Shown here piece after piece: positions 19,258-27,103 of a stretch of 64,000 nucleotides of DNA. Below the pieces are notes generated by a model, which had not been told where the DNA came from, ran no database searches, and saw nothing but the letters and a program-made list of their open reading frames with translations. Source of the stretch: Gillisella vitis (GTDB lineage: Bacteria; Pseudomonadota; Alphaproteobacteria; Rhizobiales; Rhizobiaceae); NCBI GenBank assembly GCA_009744235.1, contig WPHV01000003.1:398425-462424 (forward strand), given 5' to 3'. The position numbers and the translations under genes were made by a program. How positions within the stretch are numbered: position 1 is the first letter of the stretch; the number at the start of each line of letters is the position of its first letter.

Positions 19258-20034
19258 ATGCGTATCTCGACCCGTTTTCTGGCCGCCGCCTCCCTTACTG
19301 CCCTGTCATTGTTTGCCGGTGGCGCCATGGCTGAAGAAAAGCTCGTTATCGGCACGGAAGGCGCCTATCCGCCCTTCAACAGCCTGGAAGCCGACGGTTC
19401 GCTGACCGGTTTCGACATCGATATCGCCAAGGCGCTTTGCGAAGAAATGAAGGTGACATGCACCTTCAAGACCAATGATTGGGATGGCATCATCCCCGCA
19501 TTGCAGGCGAAGAAATTCGACGCCATCGTCGCGTCGATGTCGATCACCCCCGAGCGCCTGGAAAAGGTGGATTTCTCCAAGAAATACTACAACACCCCTC
19601 CAGCCATCGCCGTGCCGAAGGATTCGCCAGCCAAAAGCGTCGAAGACCTGAAGGGCAAGACCATCGGTGCCCAAAGCTCCACGTCTCATGCCAATTATGC
19701 GGAAAAGCATATGGCTGATGCGCAACTGAAGCTTTACCCGACAGCCGACGAATACAAGCTGGACATCACCAATGGCCGTATCGATGCTGTCATCGACGAT
19801 GTCGTGGTGCTGACGCAATGGGTCAAAAGCGATGCAGGCACCTGCTGCAAGATCCTGACGCCACTACCGATCGATCCTGTGATCAATGGTGAGGGTGCAG
19901 GCATTGCTGTTCGCAAGGGTGAAACCGCTCTGGCTGACCGCTTCACCAAGGCCATCGCCGCCATTCGCGCCAATGGCACCTATCAGAAGATCAATGCCAA
20001 ATATTTCGATTTTGACGTTTACGGCGACAAATAA
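19258..20034 (+). CDS. Basic amino acid ABC transporter, periplasmic binding protein
   Basis: Family 3 solute-binding protein of the lysine/arginine/ornithine or histidine type, which delivers its ligand to the two permeases encoded next. The 258-residue precursor has a signal peptide (RISTRFLAAASLTALSLFAGGAMAEE), the start of the mature fold LVIGTEGAYPPFNSLE, and the Cys pair ALCEEMKVTC typical of LAO-binding proteins. AGAGG lies a few bases before the ATG at 19258; the open frame begins earlier but the signal peptide fixes the start. Opine-binding proteins of Agrobacterium belong to the same family, so the ligand could be an opine or basic amino acid. Confidence 0.92.
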   Translation: MRISTRFLAAASLTALSLFAGGAMAEEKLVIGTEGAYPPFNSLEADGSLTGFDIDIAKALCEEMKVTCTFKTNDWDGIIPALQAKKFDAIVASMSITPERLEKVDFSKKYYNTPPAIAVPKDSPAKSVEDLKGKTIGAQSSTSHANYAEKHMADAQLKLYPTADEYKLDITNGRIDAVIDDVVVLTQWVKSDAGTCCKILTPLPIDPVINGEGAGIAVRKGETALADRFTKAIAAIRANGTYQKINAKYFDFDVYGDK

Positions 20035-20050
20035 ATCGGTTTAAGACGGC

Positions 20051-20074
20051 GTGATCCGGGTCTACCCGGATCAC
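20051..20074 (+). other. Intergenic mRNA hairpin between binding protein and permease genes
   Basis: Perfect 10-bp stem GTGATCCGGG (20051-20060) and CCCGGATCAC (20065-20074) with loop TCTA, 16 bases after the stop codon of the binding-protein gene. No U run follows. Such hairpins in binding-protein operons commonly stabilise the upstream message so that the binding protein is made in excess; that role is inferred here. Confidence 0.7.
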
Positions 20075-20128
20075 GCACAACAGACAAAACAAAAACATGC
20101 GGCAAAGACCGCAAGGGGAATTGGCTAA

Positions 20129-20932
20129 ATGGGCGGACTCGCTTCCGCGCTCGACGCCTTCTGGGCGCTCGTTTCGCAGATTTTCGATCCCTTTTGCGGC
20201 AGCGCCGGGATCTTCGCCTGGTTTGCATCCGGGACACTTCTGGCCTGCGGCGACGCGGGCTGGGGCGATGAAATCGGTTTCGGCTTCAAGGTCACCGTCA
20301 CGCTGGCTGCGGCAACCCTGCCCTTCGGATTGGTCATTGGCTTCCTGATTGCCCTTGCCACCCAAAGCAGCGAGCGCATGTTGCGCCAGGCAGCCGCAAT
20401 CTACACGACGATCTTTCGCGGCCTGCCGGAACTCCTGACGCTGTTCATCGTCTATTACGGCTCGCAGATCCTCATTCAGTCCGTCCTCGCCTCCATGGGC
20501 TTTGAGGAACGGATTGAAATCAACGCCTTTTTCGCCGGCATGATCGCACTGGCTCTGGTGTTTTCGTCCTATTGCGCCGAGGTGTTGCAATCAGCCTTCC
20601 GCGCCATTCCCTCCGGTCAATATGAGGCGGGCTTTGCCATCGGCCTGTCGCGCACCAAAACCATGCTGTTGGTGATCGTGCCGCAATTGATCCGCATCGC
20701 CCTGCCCGGCATCGTCAATCTGTGGATGAACCTTTTGAAGGATACCGCGCTGGTCTCTGTCATCGGCCTTTCCGACATTATCCGCCAGACCGGCATTGCC
20801 GCCCGTGTCACCAAGGAAGCCTTCCTGTTCTATACGATTGCCTGTGCGCTTTATCTGGTGCTGGCAATCCTCTCCTCCATCGCCGTCGGCTATATCGAAA
20901 ACTGGACGAAACAGTCGGGGGCGAACCGATGA
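20129..20932 (+). CDS. Basic amino acid ABC transporter permease (HisQ/ArgQ type)
   Basis: Inner membrane subunit of the importer. The 267-residue protein has several hydrophobic helices and the binding-protein-dependent permease signature EAGFAIGLSRTKTMLLVIVPQLIRIALPG, with the EAA loop that docks the ATPase. The N-terminal extension of about 50 residues before FKVTVTLAAATLP resembles the nopaline/octopine permease subunits NocQ/OccQ. The stop codon overlaps the start of the second permease gene (ATGA). No ATPase gene follows, so an ATP-binding subunit must come from elsewhere. Confidence 0.92.
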   Translation: MGGLASALDAFWALVSQIFDPFCGSAGIFAWFASGTLLACGDAGWGDEIGFGFKVTVTLAAATLPFGLVIGFLIALATQSSERMLRQAAAIYTTIFRGLPELLTLFIVYYGSQILIQSVLASMGFEERIEINAFFAGMIALALVFSSYCAEVLQSAFRAIPSGQYEAGFAIGLSRTKTMLLVIVPQLIRIALPGIVNLWMNLLKDTALVSVIGLSDIIRQTGIAARVTKEAFLFYTIACALYLVLAILSSIAVGYIENWTKQSGANR

Positions 20933-21759
20933 GCCACAGTCTTGAACTGATTCCGCCGCGCCCAGCACCTCCAAGACATGAGCATCGCGTTACCCCTGGC
21001 CGGGTATTGGGCGGATCTTTGCTGCTGGTCTGGGCTTTGCTTGGCCTTGGCCTGCTGGCGATGATGATCGGCAATTGGGACCAGGATAAATTCGTCAAAT
21101 ACGGTCCGCGTTTTATTTCGGGCCTTGGGACGACGCTCAGCATCGTCGTCATCTCGATTGCCGCAGGCGCGGTCCTCTCTATCCCAATCGCCTTTGGCCG
21201 GATGTCGAAAAACCGTCTGGGCAATGCCGTGACCTATGCCTATGTCTATGTCTTTCGCGGTACGCCGCTGCTGGCGCAGGTGTTTCTGGTCTATTACGGC
21301 CTGGGTGGGTTCCGGACGGAATTCGAGGCCGTCGGTCTCTGGTGGTTCTTCCGCGATGCCTGGTATTGCGGGTTGCTGGCACTGTCGCTGAACACGGCCG
21401 CCTATCAGGCAGAGATCCTGCGGGGCGCGATCCGCAGCGTTGGACGCGGCCAGCATGAAGGTGCTGCTTCGCTGGGTCTGCCGCGCACCGTCACGTTCTG
21501 GAAAATCATCCTGCCGCAAGCGCTGATTGTTGCGCTTCGGCCTTACGGCAATGAAATCATCCTGATGGTCAAGGGTTCGGCCATTCTGTCGATCATCACC
21601 GTTCTCGATATGATGGGCGAGACCCGCTACGCCTTCTCGCGCACCTTCGACTACCAGACCTATCTTTGGGCGGCGATCTTCTATCTCGCCATTGTCGAAA
21701 TCCTGCGCCATGGCTGGGCCGCCATCGAGACACGGCTGACGCGCCATCTCAAGCGCTGA
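20929..21759 (+). CDS. Basic amino acid ABC transporter permease (HisM/ArgM type)
   Basis: Second membrane subunit of the importer, 276 residues. It begins MSHSLELIPPRPAPPRHEHRV and has the EAA-loop motif EGAASLGLPRTVTFWKIILPQALIVALRPYGN split over residues about 175-205. Its ATG overlaps the stop codon of the first permease gene by four bases, implying translational coupling. After the stop codon there is no ATPase gene; the next gene is the unrelated usg. Confidence 0.92.
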   Translation: MSHSLELIPPRPAPPRHEHRVTPGRVLGGSLLLVWALLGLGLLAMMIGNWDQDKFVKYGPRFISGLGTTLSIVVISIAAGAVLSIPIAFGRMSKNRLGNAVTYAYVYVFRGTPLLAQVFLVYYGLGGFRTEFEAVGLWWFFRDAWYCGLLALSLNTAAYQAEILRGAIRSVGRGQHEGAASLGLPRTVTFWKIILPQALIVALRPYGNEIILMVKGSAILSIITVLDMMGETRYAFSRTFDYQTYLWAAIFYLAIVEILRHGWAAIETRLTRHLKR

Positions 21760-21951
21760 CAAAACCTGGCAGCACTCAAGACGATACGCTGCTAACCATA
21801 TGATTTTTATTTTGAAATGTCATTTATGACAGTTTTGTTAAGCCTCAATTAAGCCTCGCATGGAACCATCATCCTATCGGACGAACCGATGCGCGACGGG
21901 CAGGTTTAACCTGTGCCGCCGGGATCAGAATGGGAACGAAACGAGGTTGCC

Positions 21952-22260
21952 ATGAACACTGACATCAGGAATGACGACACACATAAATCTGGCATGACTT
22001 CCGATATGGAAATGATGCTGAAAGGCTATGGCATGACCACAGCGCAAATTCTCTACCGCATGCCTGATCACCAAAACCTGCTGCAAACCTTCATCTGGCA
22101 GAATTACGATCTGGCCCCGGATTTTCCGGAAATGCGCGGCTTTCTGAAATTCTGGCAGGAAAAGCTGGATGGACCGCTGCATTCGGTACGCTATGTCCAT
22201 CGCAAGCTGATTGCCGCCAACGAATGGCGGGCGCTGAAAGGTGAATTCATCCTGCATTGA
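21952..22260 (+). CDS. Usg family protein
   Basis: Small cytoplasmic protein of 102 residues. The block MTTAQILYRMPDHQNLLQTFIWQNYDLAPDFPEMRGFLKFW (split over residues about 24-64), and the ending HRKLIAANEW, match the Usg family, known as a short open frame upstream of trpF in Caulobacter and present across alphaproteobacteria. Function is unknown. GAGG lies five bases before the ATG at 21952. It stands alone here between the ABC transporter and a methyltransferase gene. Confidence 0.8.
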   Translation: MNTDIRNDDTHKSGMTSDMEMMLKGYGMTTAQILYRMPDHQNLLQTFIWQNYDLAPDFPEMRGFLKFWQEKLDGPLHSVRYVHRKLIAANEWRALKGEFILH

Positions 22261-22454
22261 CAGTCGGCCTTGGAGGGAAAGCTGCCAATATTGCCAAACG
22301 CGCCATGAGCCGGTAGACCCTCACGCCAATCGCCTGTTCTCGGCACCGACCATTGACTTTCAATGCCGGGCCGAGATCATGCGGATGGATTGAAATTTAC
22401 GCCAGAGCCTGACGCCCGATCCGGTGCGCGGCGGCGTGATCTGAGGGCGACGCA

Positions 22455-23264
22455 ATGGCGAAAATCGATGAAGAGAAGCTGTCCGAGGCTTATAACCGGG
22501 CATTGGCGCTTGAGAAGGCTGGCGATATCGACGCTGCGGTGAAGGCCTATCACGAGGTTCTGGAAATCGACCCGGAAGACCATGGCGGGGCTGCCGTGCG
22601 TCTTGCCTCGCTTGGCCGTGGTGAAACGCCGCCGCGTGCCTCCGATGCCTATGTGGAAACGCTGTTTGACCAGCATGCCGAGGATTTCGAAGATATTCTC
22701 GTTGATCAGCTCGGTTACGCCGTGCCGGTCATCGTGCGCCAGCGCTTGCAGGAACTGAAGCTTGGCCCATTCAAGCGCCTGCTGGATCTCGGCTGCGGCA
22801 CCGGCCTGACCGGCGGCACCCTGCGCGATATGGTGGACGATATCACCGGCATCGATCTTTCGGAAAACATGGTCGAGATCGCCCATGAGAAAGACCTTTA
22901 CGACACGCTTTACGTTGCCGAAGTCGAGGATTTCCTTGAGGACAATGACGAGGACCTGTTCGACGTGATCACCGCTACCGATGTCCTGCCCTATCTTGGC
23001 GCGCTTGAGCCGCTGTTTTTCGGCGTGTCGGAAAATCTGATGCTGGGCGGCTATTTCATCTTCTCCTCGGAAACCATGGGTGAGGATGTGCCCTACAAGG
23101 TCGGCCCGCATCAGCGTTTCGTCCATGCGCAGACCTATATCCGCGAGCGGTTGGCCGCCACTGGCTTCGAGGTCGTCGAAGTCACCGACATCAATGTGCG
23201 CATGCAGGATGGTGAGCCTTCGCCCGGCCATCTGGTGATCGCGCAGTTAAAAACCTTGAACTGA
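22455..23264 (+). CDS. SAM-dependent methyltransferase with N-terminal TPR-like repeat
   Basis: The 269-residue protein starts with a tetratricopeptide-like helix pair (EEKLSEAYNRALALEKAGDI...AYHEVLEIDPEDHGG, residues 5-45) followed by a class I methyltransferase domain. The SAM-binding motif I is LLDLGCGTGLTGG near residue 109, motif II region ITGIDLSENMVEIA near 130, and motif post I/II DLFDVITATDVLPYLG near 171. The substrate is unknown. The start ATG is at 22455. The iminopeptidase gene follows after 21 bases on the same strand. Confidence 0.88.
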   Translation: MAKIDEEKLSEAYNRALALEKAGDIDAAVKAYHEVLEIDPEDHGGAAVRLASLGRGETPPRASDAYVETLFDQHAEDFEDILVDQLGYAVPVIVRQRLQELKLGPFKRLLDLGCGTGLTGGTLRDMVDDITGIDLSENMVEIAHEKDLYDTLYVAEVEDFLEDNDEDLFDVITATDVLPYLGALEPLFFGVSENLMLGGYFIFSSETMGEDVPYKVGPHQRFVHAQTYIRERLAATGFEVVEVTDINVRMQDGEPSPGHLVIAQLKTLN

Positions 23265-23285
23265 CCTAAAAGCCGCGAGGGCGAG

Positions 23286-24260
23286 ATGACCGGACCAGAT
23301 CTTCATCCGCCCTTGCCGCCCTACCGAACCGGCCACCTGCCGGTCACGGACGGCCACCGGATCTATTTCGAATGCAGCGGCAACCGTCAGGGCATTCCGG
23401 CCGTCATTCTGCATGGCGGCCCCGGCTCCGGCCTCTCTGAAACCACGCGCCGATTCTTCAATCCCGAGCACTATCACATCATCCAGTTCGACCAGCGCCA
23501 TTGCGGTCGCAGTCTCCCCTTTGCGGGCGATCCGGTGGTCGATATCAGTACCAACACGCTGCCGCATCTGCTTGAGGATATCGAAGCGCTGCGCCTCCAT
23601 CTCGACATTGAGCGCTGGCTGGTGATGGGCGGGTCCTGGGGATCAACGCTGGCGCTCGCCTATGCCCAAGCGCACCGGAAGCAGGTTCTCGGCCTGCTGC
23701 TGACCATGGTCGTCACGACAAGTGCTGCCGAAATCGAATGGATCACACGCGGCGTCGGACAGTTTTTTCCGGCAGAGCATGCCCGCTTTCTCGACCATCT
23801 TTCAAGGGATCAGCGAGACGGCGATCTCACTACCGCCTATCACCAACTGCTGATCAATCCTGACAAAGAGATTCATGAAAAGGCCGCAAGTGCCTGGTGC
23901 GCATGGGAATCCGCCCATCTTGCCGTAAAGGCGGGCTATGTCCCGCATGCCAGATGGTCGGATGCCCGGTTTCGGCTGTGTTTTGCCCGGCTTGTCACCC
24001 ACTACTGGTCGCATCGGGCCTGGTTAGGCGATGGGGAAATCCTTCAGCGCATCAAGCTGTTGGAGGGTATTCCTGCCATATTGATTCATGGCCGCCTCGA
24101 TTTCGGTAGCCCGCTGAAGACGGCCTATGATCTGCATCAGGCTTGGCCGGGCAGTCGGTTGATTGTCGTTGAGGATGGTGAACACAATATCAGTGCGCCT
24201 GGCATGGCAGCCAGTGTCATCGGGTCCCTGCAACGCCTTGCCCGCGAATTGAAACACTGA
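23286..24260 (+). CDS. pip: Prolyl aminopeptidase (proline iminopeptidase)
   Basis: Alpha/beta hydrolase of peptidase family S33 that removes N-terminal proline. The 324-residue protein has the oxyanion motif VILHGGPGSGLSETTRRFF near residue 40, FDQRHCGRSLP near 71, the nucleophile elbow GGSWGSTLALAYAQ near 118 with the catalytic serine, an aspartate in LIHGRLDF near 267 and the C-terminal histidine in VVEDGEHNISAPG near 300. Length matches the short bacterial form. It lies directly downstream of the methyltransferase gene. Confidence 0.93.
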   Translation: MTGPDLHPPLPPYRTGHLPVTDGHRIYFECSGNRQGIPAVILHGGPGSGLSETTRRFFNPEHYHIIQFDQRHCGRSLPFAGDPVVDISTNTLPHLLEDIEALRLHLDIERWLVMGGSWGSTLALAYAQAHRKQVLGLLLTMVVTTSAAEIEWITRGVGQFFPAEHARFLDHLSRDQRDGDLTTAYHQLLINPDKEIHEKAASAWCAWESAHLAVKAGYVPHARWSDARFRLCFARLVTHYWSHRAWLGDGEILQRIKLLEGIPAILIHGRLDFGSPLKTAYDLHQAWPGSRLIVVEDGEHNISAPGMAASVIGSLQRLARELKH

Positions 24261-24364
24261 TCCGGCACCACCCCATCATGGCCGCTTGGCCCAAAAATAA
24301 CTTTTCCTGCGTTGCGGGCTGCGATACCTCTGGCGGCGCGCAATAAGCAAAGGAGACTTAAGAC

Positions 24365-25234
24365 ATGGCCAAGGTGGCATTCATCGGATTGGGCGTCATG
24401 GGTTATCCCATGGCCGGACACCTGAAGGCGAAGGGCGGCCATGATGTGACGGTCTATAACCGCACCACGGCCAAGGCCGAAAGCTGGGTAGCCCAGCATG
24501 GCGGGGCGCTTGGCCTGACACCGGCAGAGGCCGCGAAGGATGCCGCTTTCGTCTTCACCTGCGTCGGCAATGACGATGACCTGCGTGCCGTCACCATTGG
24601 CGTCGATGGTGTTTTCGCGGGCATGAAACCCGGTGCGATCTTGATCGATAACACCACGGCCTCAGCGGACGTTGCCCGCGAACTTTATCAGGCTGCAAAG
24701 GCCAAAGGCATTGGCTTCATCGATGCGCCAGTGTCCGGCGGTCAGGCTGGCGCGGAAAATGGTGTGTTGACCGTTATGTGCGGTGGCGATGAACCAGTGT
24801 TCGAACAGGCCCGCCCGGTGATCGACGCCTATGCACGGATGATTGGCTTGATGGGGCCAGCGGGTTCCGGTCAGTTGACCAAAATGATCAACCAGATCTG
24901 CATTGCCGGTATCGTTCAGGGCTTGGCAGAGGGCGTGCATTTCGGCAAGCGGGCCGGTCTCGACATCGAAAAGGTCATCGATGTGATTTCCAAGGGCGCT
25001 GCCGGTTCCTGGCAGATGGAAAACCGCCACAAGACCATGGCCGTCGGCAAATATGATTTCGGCTTTGCCGTCGATTGGATGCGCAAGGATCTGGGCATCG
25101 TGCTGAACGAAGCCAAGACCAATGGCGCCACCCTGCCGCTGACAGCCCTGGTCGACCAATTCTACGGCGACGTGCAGAAGCTTGGCGGCAATCGCTGGGA
25201 TACGTCATCCCTGCTGGCCCGGCTGGAAAAATGA
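24365..25234 (+). CDS. NAD(P)-dependent beta-hydroxyacid dehydrogenase, 3-hydroxyisobutyrate dehydrogenase family
   Basis: Oxidises a beta-hydroxyacid, possibly 3-hydroxyisobutyrate or a related compound. The 289-residue protein has the Rossmann motif FIGLGVMGYPMAGHLKAKG at the N terminus, the substrate-binding signature DAPVSGGQAGAENGVLTVM near 120-138, and the catalytic lysine in GSGQLTKMINQICIAGIVQG near 170. Members include tartronate semialdehyde reductases, so substrate is not certain. The cotton-wool distinction between subgroups cannot be made by eye. A strong terminator follows. Confidence 0.9.
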   Translation: MAKVAFIGLGVMGYPMAGHLKAKGGHDVTVYNRTTAKAESWVAQHGGALGLTPAEAAKDAAFVFTCVGNDDDLRAVTIGVDGVFAGMKPGAILIDNTTASADVARELYQAAKAKGIGFIDAPVSGGQAGAENGVLTVMCGGDEPVFEQARPVIDAYARMIGLMGPAGSGQLTKMINQICIAGIVQGLAEGVHFGKRAGLDIEKVIDVISKGAAGSWQMENRHKTMAVGKYDFGFAVDWMRKDLGIVLNEAKTNGATLPLTALVDQFYGDVQKLGGNRWDTSSLLARLEK

Positions 25235-25239
25235 TGAGA

Positions 25240-25268
25240 TTGGGGAGCCTGTCTATCAGGCTCCCCAA
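25240..25268. terminator. Bidirectional terminator
   Basis: Perfect 12-bp stem TTGGGGAGCCTG (25240-25251) and CAGGCTCCCCAA (25257-25268) with loop TCTAT, between the convergent dehydrogenase and Lrp-type genes. The T content after the stem is modest on both sides. Confidence 0.8.
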
Positions 25269-25271
25269 CCC

Positions 25272-25772
25272 TTATTCTTCACCCGATTTATTATTGTCGA
25301 GCATCATGTAATCGAGCGGCAATTCGGTCGTGTATTTGATCTGCTCCATGGCGAAGGCCGAGGATACGTCACGAATCTCGATCTTGGCGATCAGCCGCTT
25401 GTAGAAGGCATCATAGGCGCCGATGTCAGGCACCACGACCCGCAGCAGGTAATCCACATCGCCGCTCATGCGATAGAATTCGACCACTTCGGGAAATTCA
25501 GCCACGACTTCGGAAAAGCGCTTCAGCCATTCGATCGAATGGGTATTGGTGCGCACCGAAACGAACACCGTCACCTTGGTATTGACCTTGACCGGATCGA
25601 GCAGCGCCACGCGGCGCTTGATCACGCCATCCTCTTCCATCTTCTGGATACGCCGCCAACAGGGCGTGGTGGAGAGACCGACCTTCTTGGCGAGGTCGGC
25701 AACGGCAAGAGTGGAATCCTCCTGCAAAATACGCAGAATTTTACGGTCCAGACGATCCATGAGCGACACCAT
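25272..25772 (-). CDS. Lrp/AsnC family transcriptional regulator
   Basis: DNA-binding regulator that usually responds to an amino acid. The 166-residue protein has an N-terminal helix-turn-helix MDRLDRKILRILQEDSTLAVADLAKKVGLSTTPCWRRIQKM (split, residues 5-45), a beta linker and the RAM ligand-binding domain with VVEFYRMSGDVDYLLRVVVPDIGAYDAFY. No clear ribosome site decides between the ATG at 25772 and one at 25760. It lies downstream of the uracil-DNA glycosylase gene on the same strand. The target operon is unknown. Confidence 0.93.
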   Translation of the reverse strand: MVSLMDRLDRKILRILQEDSTLAVADLAKKVGLSTTPCWRRIQKMEEDGVIKRRVALLDPVKVNTKVTVFVSVRTNTHSIEWLKRFSEVVAEFPEVVEFYRMSGDVDYLLRVVVPDIGAYDAFYKRLIAKIEIRDVSSAFAMEQIKYTTELPLDYMMLDNNKSGEE

Positions 25773-25825
25773 TGAAATTTTTTTTCGGTATAGCGCAATT
25801 TGGAGCGAACGAAAGCAAAATGCTT

Positions 25826-26461
25826 TCACCGTAGCCAGTGATCCACTTGCTTTTTCAAGATAGGTAGCAATTCTGCCTCAAACCACGGATTGCGGCGCAG
25901 CCAACCGCTGTTTCGCCAACTGGGATGAGGCAGCGGCAAAATCTTCGGCCCTGGCCGGTTGGTAAAAAACGATTCGCGCCAGCTTTGCACCGTGGCATGC
26001 AAGGTTGGTTTTCGCAGGTCGCCCATATGCCAGCGTTGCGCATATTGGCCGATGGCAAGCACCAGTTCCACCTGTGGCATGACAGCCATGGCCGCATCGC
26101 GCCAATGCGGGGCGCATTCGCGCCGGGGCGACAGATCGTGACCTCTGGCATCATATCCCGGAAAGCAAAAGCCCATCGGCAGGATGGCAAAGTTGCGGCT
26201 ATCGTAAAACGCCTCCCTGTCCACGCCCAACCATTGCCGCAGCCGATCGCCCGAGGCATCGTTGAAAGGCAGTCCGGTTTCATGCACCCGCTTACCCGGC
26301 GCCTGCCCGGCAATCAGAATGCGAGCGGTAGGCGACAGAATCACAACGGACCGTGGCTCATGCGGCAGCGCCGTTGCCTGTGTCGGACAATCCCGGCAGA
26401 TCCGGCAGGCGTGAATGGCGGCGCGCAGTCCGTCGAGGTCAACAGGCACGTTCACGGTCAA
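25826..26461 (-). CDS. Uracil-DNA glycosylase superfamily protein
   Basis: Base excision repair enzyme or relative. The 211-residue protein has four cysteines in the N-terminal region (CRICRDC), a motif 1 ILIAGQAPGKRVHETGLPFND near residue 50, and motif 2 LPLPHPSWRNSGW near 178. Motif 1 carries no aspartate catalytic residue in the place used by family 1 enzymes, so activity on uracil is not assured. It starts at TTG 26461, which overlaps the stop codon of the nuclease gene (TTGA) and has AGGA six bases upstream; GTG codons at 26455 and 26449 are alternatives. Confidence 0.8.
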   Translation of the reverse strand: MTVNVPVDLDGLRAAIHACRICRDCPTQATALPHEPRSVVILSPTARILIAGQAPGKRVHETGLPFNDASGDRLRQWLGVDREAFYDSRNFAILPMGFCFPGYDARGHDLSPRRECAPHWRDAAMAVMPQVELVLAIGQYAQRWHMGDLRKPTLHATVQSWRESFFTNRPGPKILPLPHPSWRNSGWLRRNPWFEAELLPILKKQVDHWLR

Positions 26462-26982
26462 TTTTCGTCCTGCCTGCGGATGATATCATTGCGAGGATGC
26501 AGTTTTCGCCATTCTTCTGGCCGGTCGAAAGTGCCTGCCCAAAGCCCGACTTTGTCGGCCTGGGCCTGCTTTTCCTCACTCTCATAGCCGCCCGCATTCA
26601 GAACGAGACCGGAGCGAACCATGTCGGCACCAACATCGCGGCCCATGACAGTGCAGGTCACCAGAATACGGTCGTTTTCAATGCGATCCCTTCCCTGACA
26701 GAGAACACCGGCCTGAGCCATGCGCTGGGCCAGACCGAATCGGGCCTGTGCACCGCAAAGCTGGACCACGCCATCCTCACCCCGGCACCGCTGACCAATT
26801 TCGGGTGAATCCAGGCCTTTGAGTTGCAGACGTTGACCATTTGTCACCAATGTTTCACCATCGGCAATCACGAAAGGGCCATCGAAGGACGGCATTTTGC
26901 GGGGCCAGAAGGCAGCGGCAATCATAGTGCCGATGACCAGGCAGACGAAGGCGGCAGCAATGATCCGATGCATGCGTGACAC
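26458..26982 (-). CDS. Exported thermonuclease-family (SNase-like) protein
   Basis: The 174-residue protein has an N-terminal membrane or signal segment (RIIAAAFVCLVIGTMIAAAFW) followed by a staphylococcal-nuclease-like fold with LQLKGLDSPEIGQRC, where the SNase substrate/calcium region lies, and GRDVGADMVRSGLVLNAG near residue 128. The usual catalytic arginines are not all placed by eye, so activity is uncertain. A GTG at 26982 has AAGGG seven bases upstream and is preferred over the ATG at 26973. It overlaps the glycosylase gene by four bases, so the two are coupled. Confidence 0.8.
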   Translation of the reverse strand: MSRMHRIIAAAFVCLVIGTMIAAAFWPRKMPSFDGPFVIADGETLVTNGQRLQLKGLDSPEIGQRCRGEDGVVQLCGAQARFGLAQRMAQAGVLCQGRDRIENDRILVTCTVMGRDVGADMVRSGLVLNAGGYESEEKQAQADKVGLWAGTFDRPEEWRKLHPRNDIIRRQDEN

Positions 26983-27103
26983 AATCTGGCCCTTTTCAAT
27001 AACAGCCGGTATCCGAGAATGGCAAATAAAACCTTTCCAGAAAGTAACTCTTAAGACTTCATGGCTAGTCTGAGACGGACCGCGGAAAAAATGCAACCAT
27101 ATC

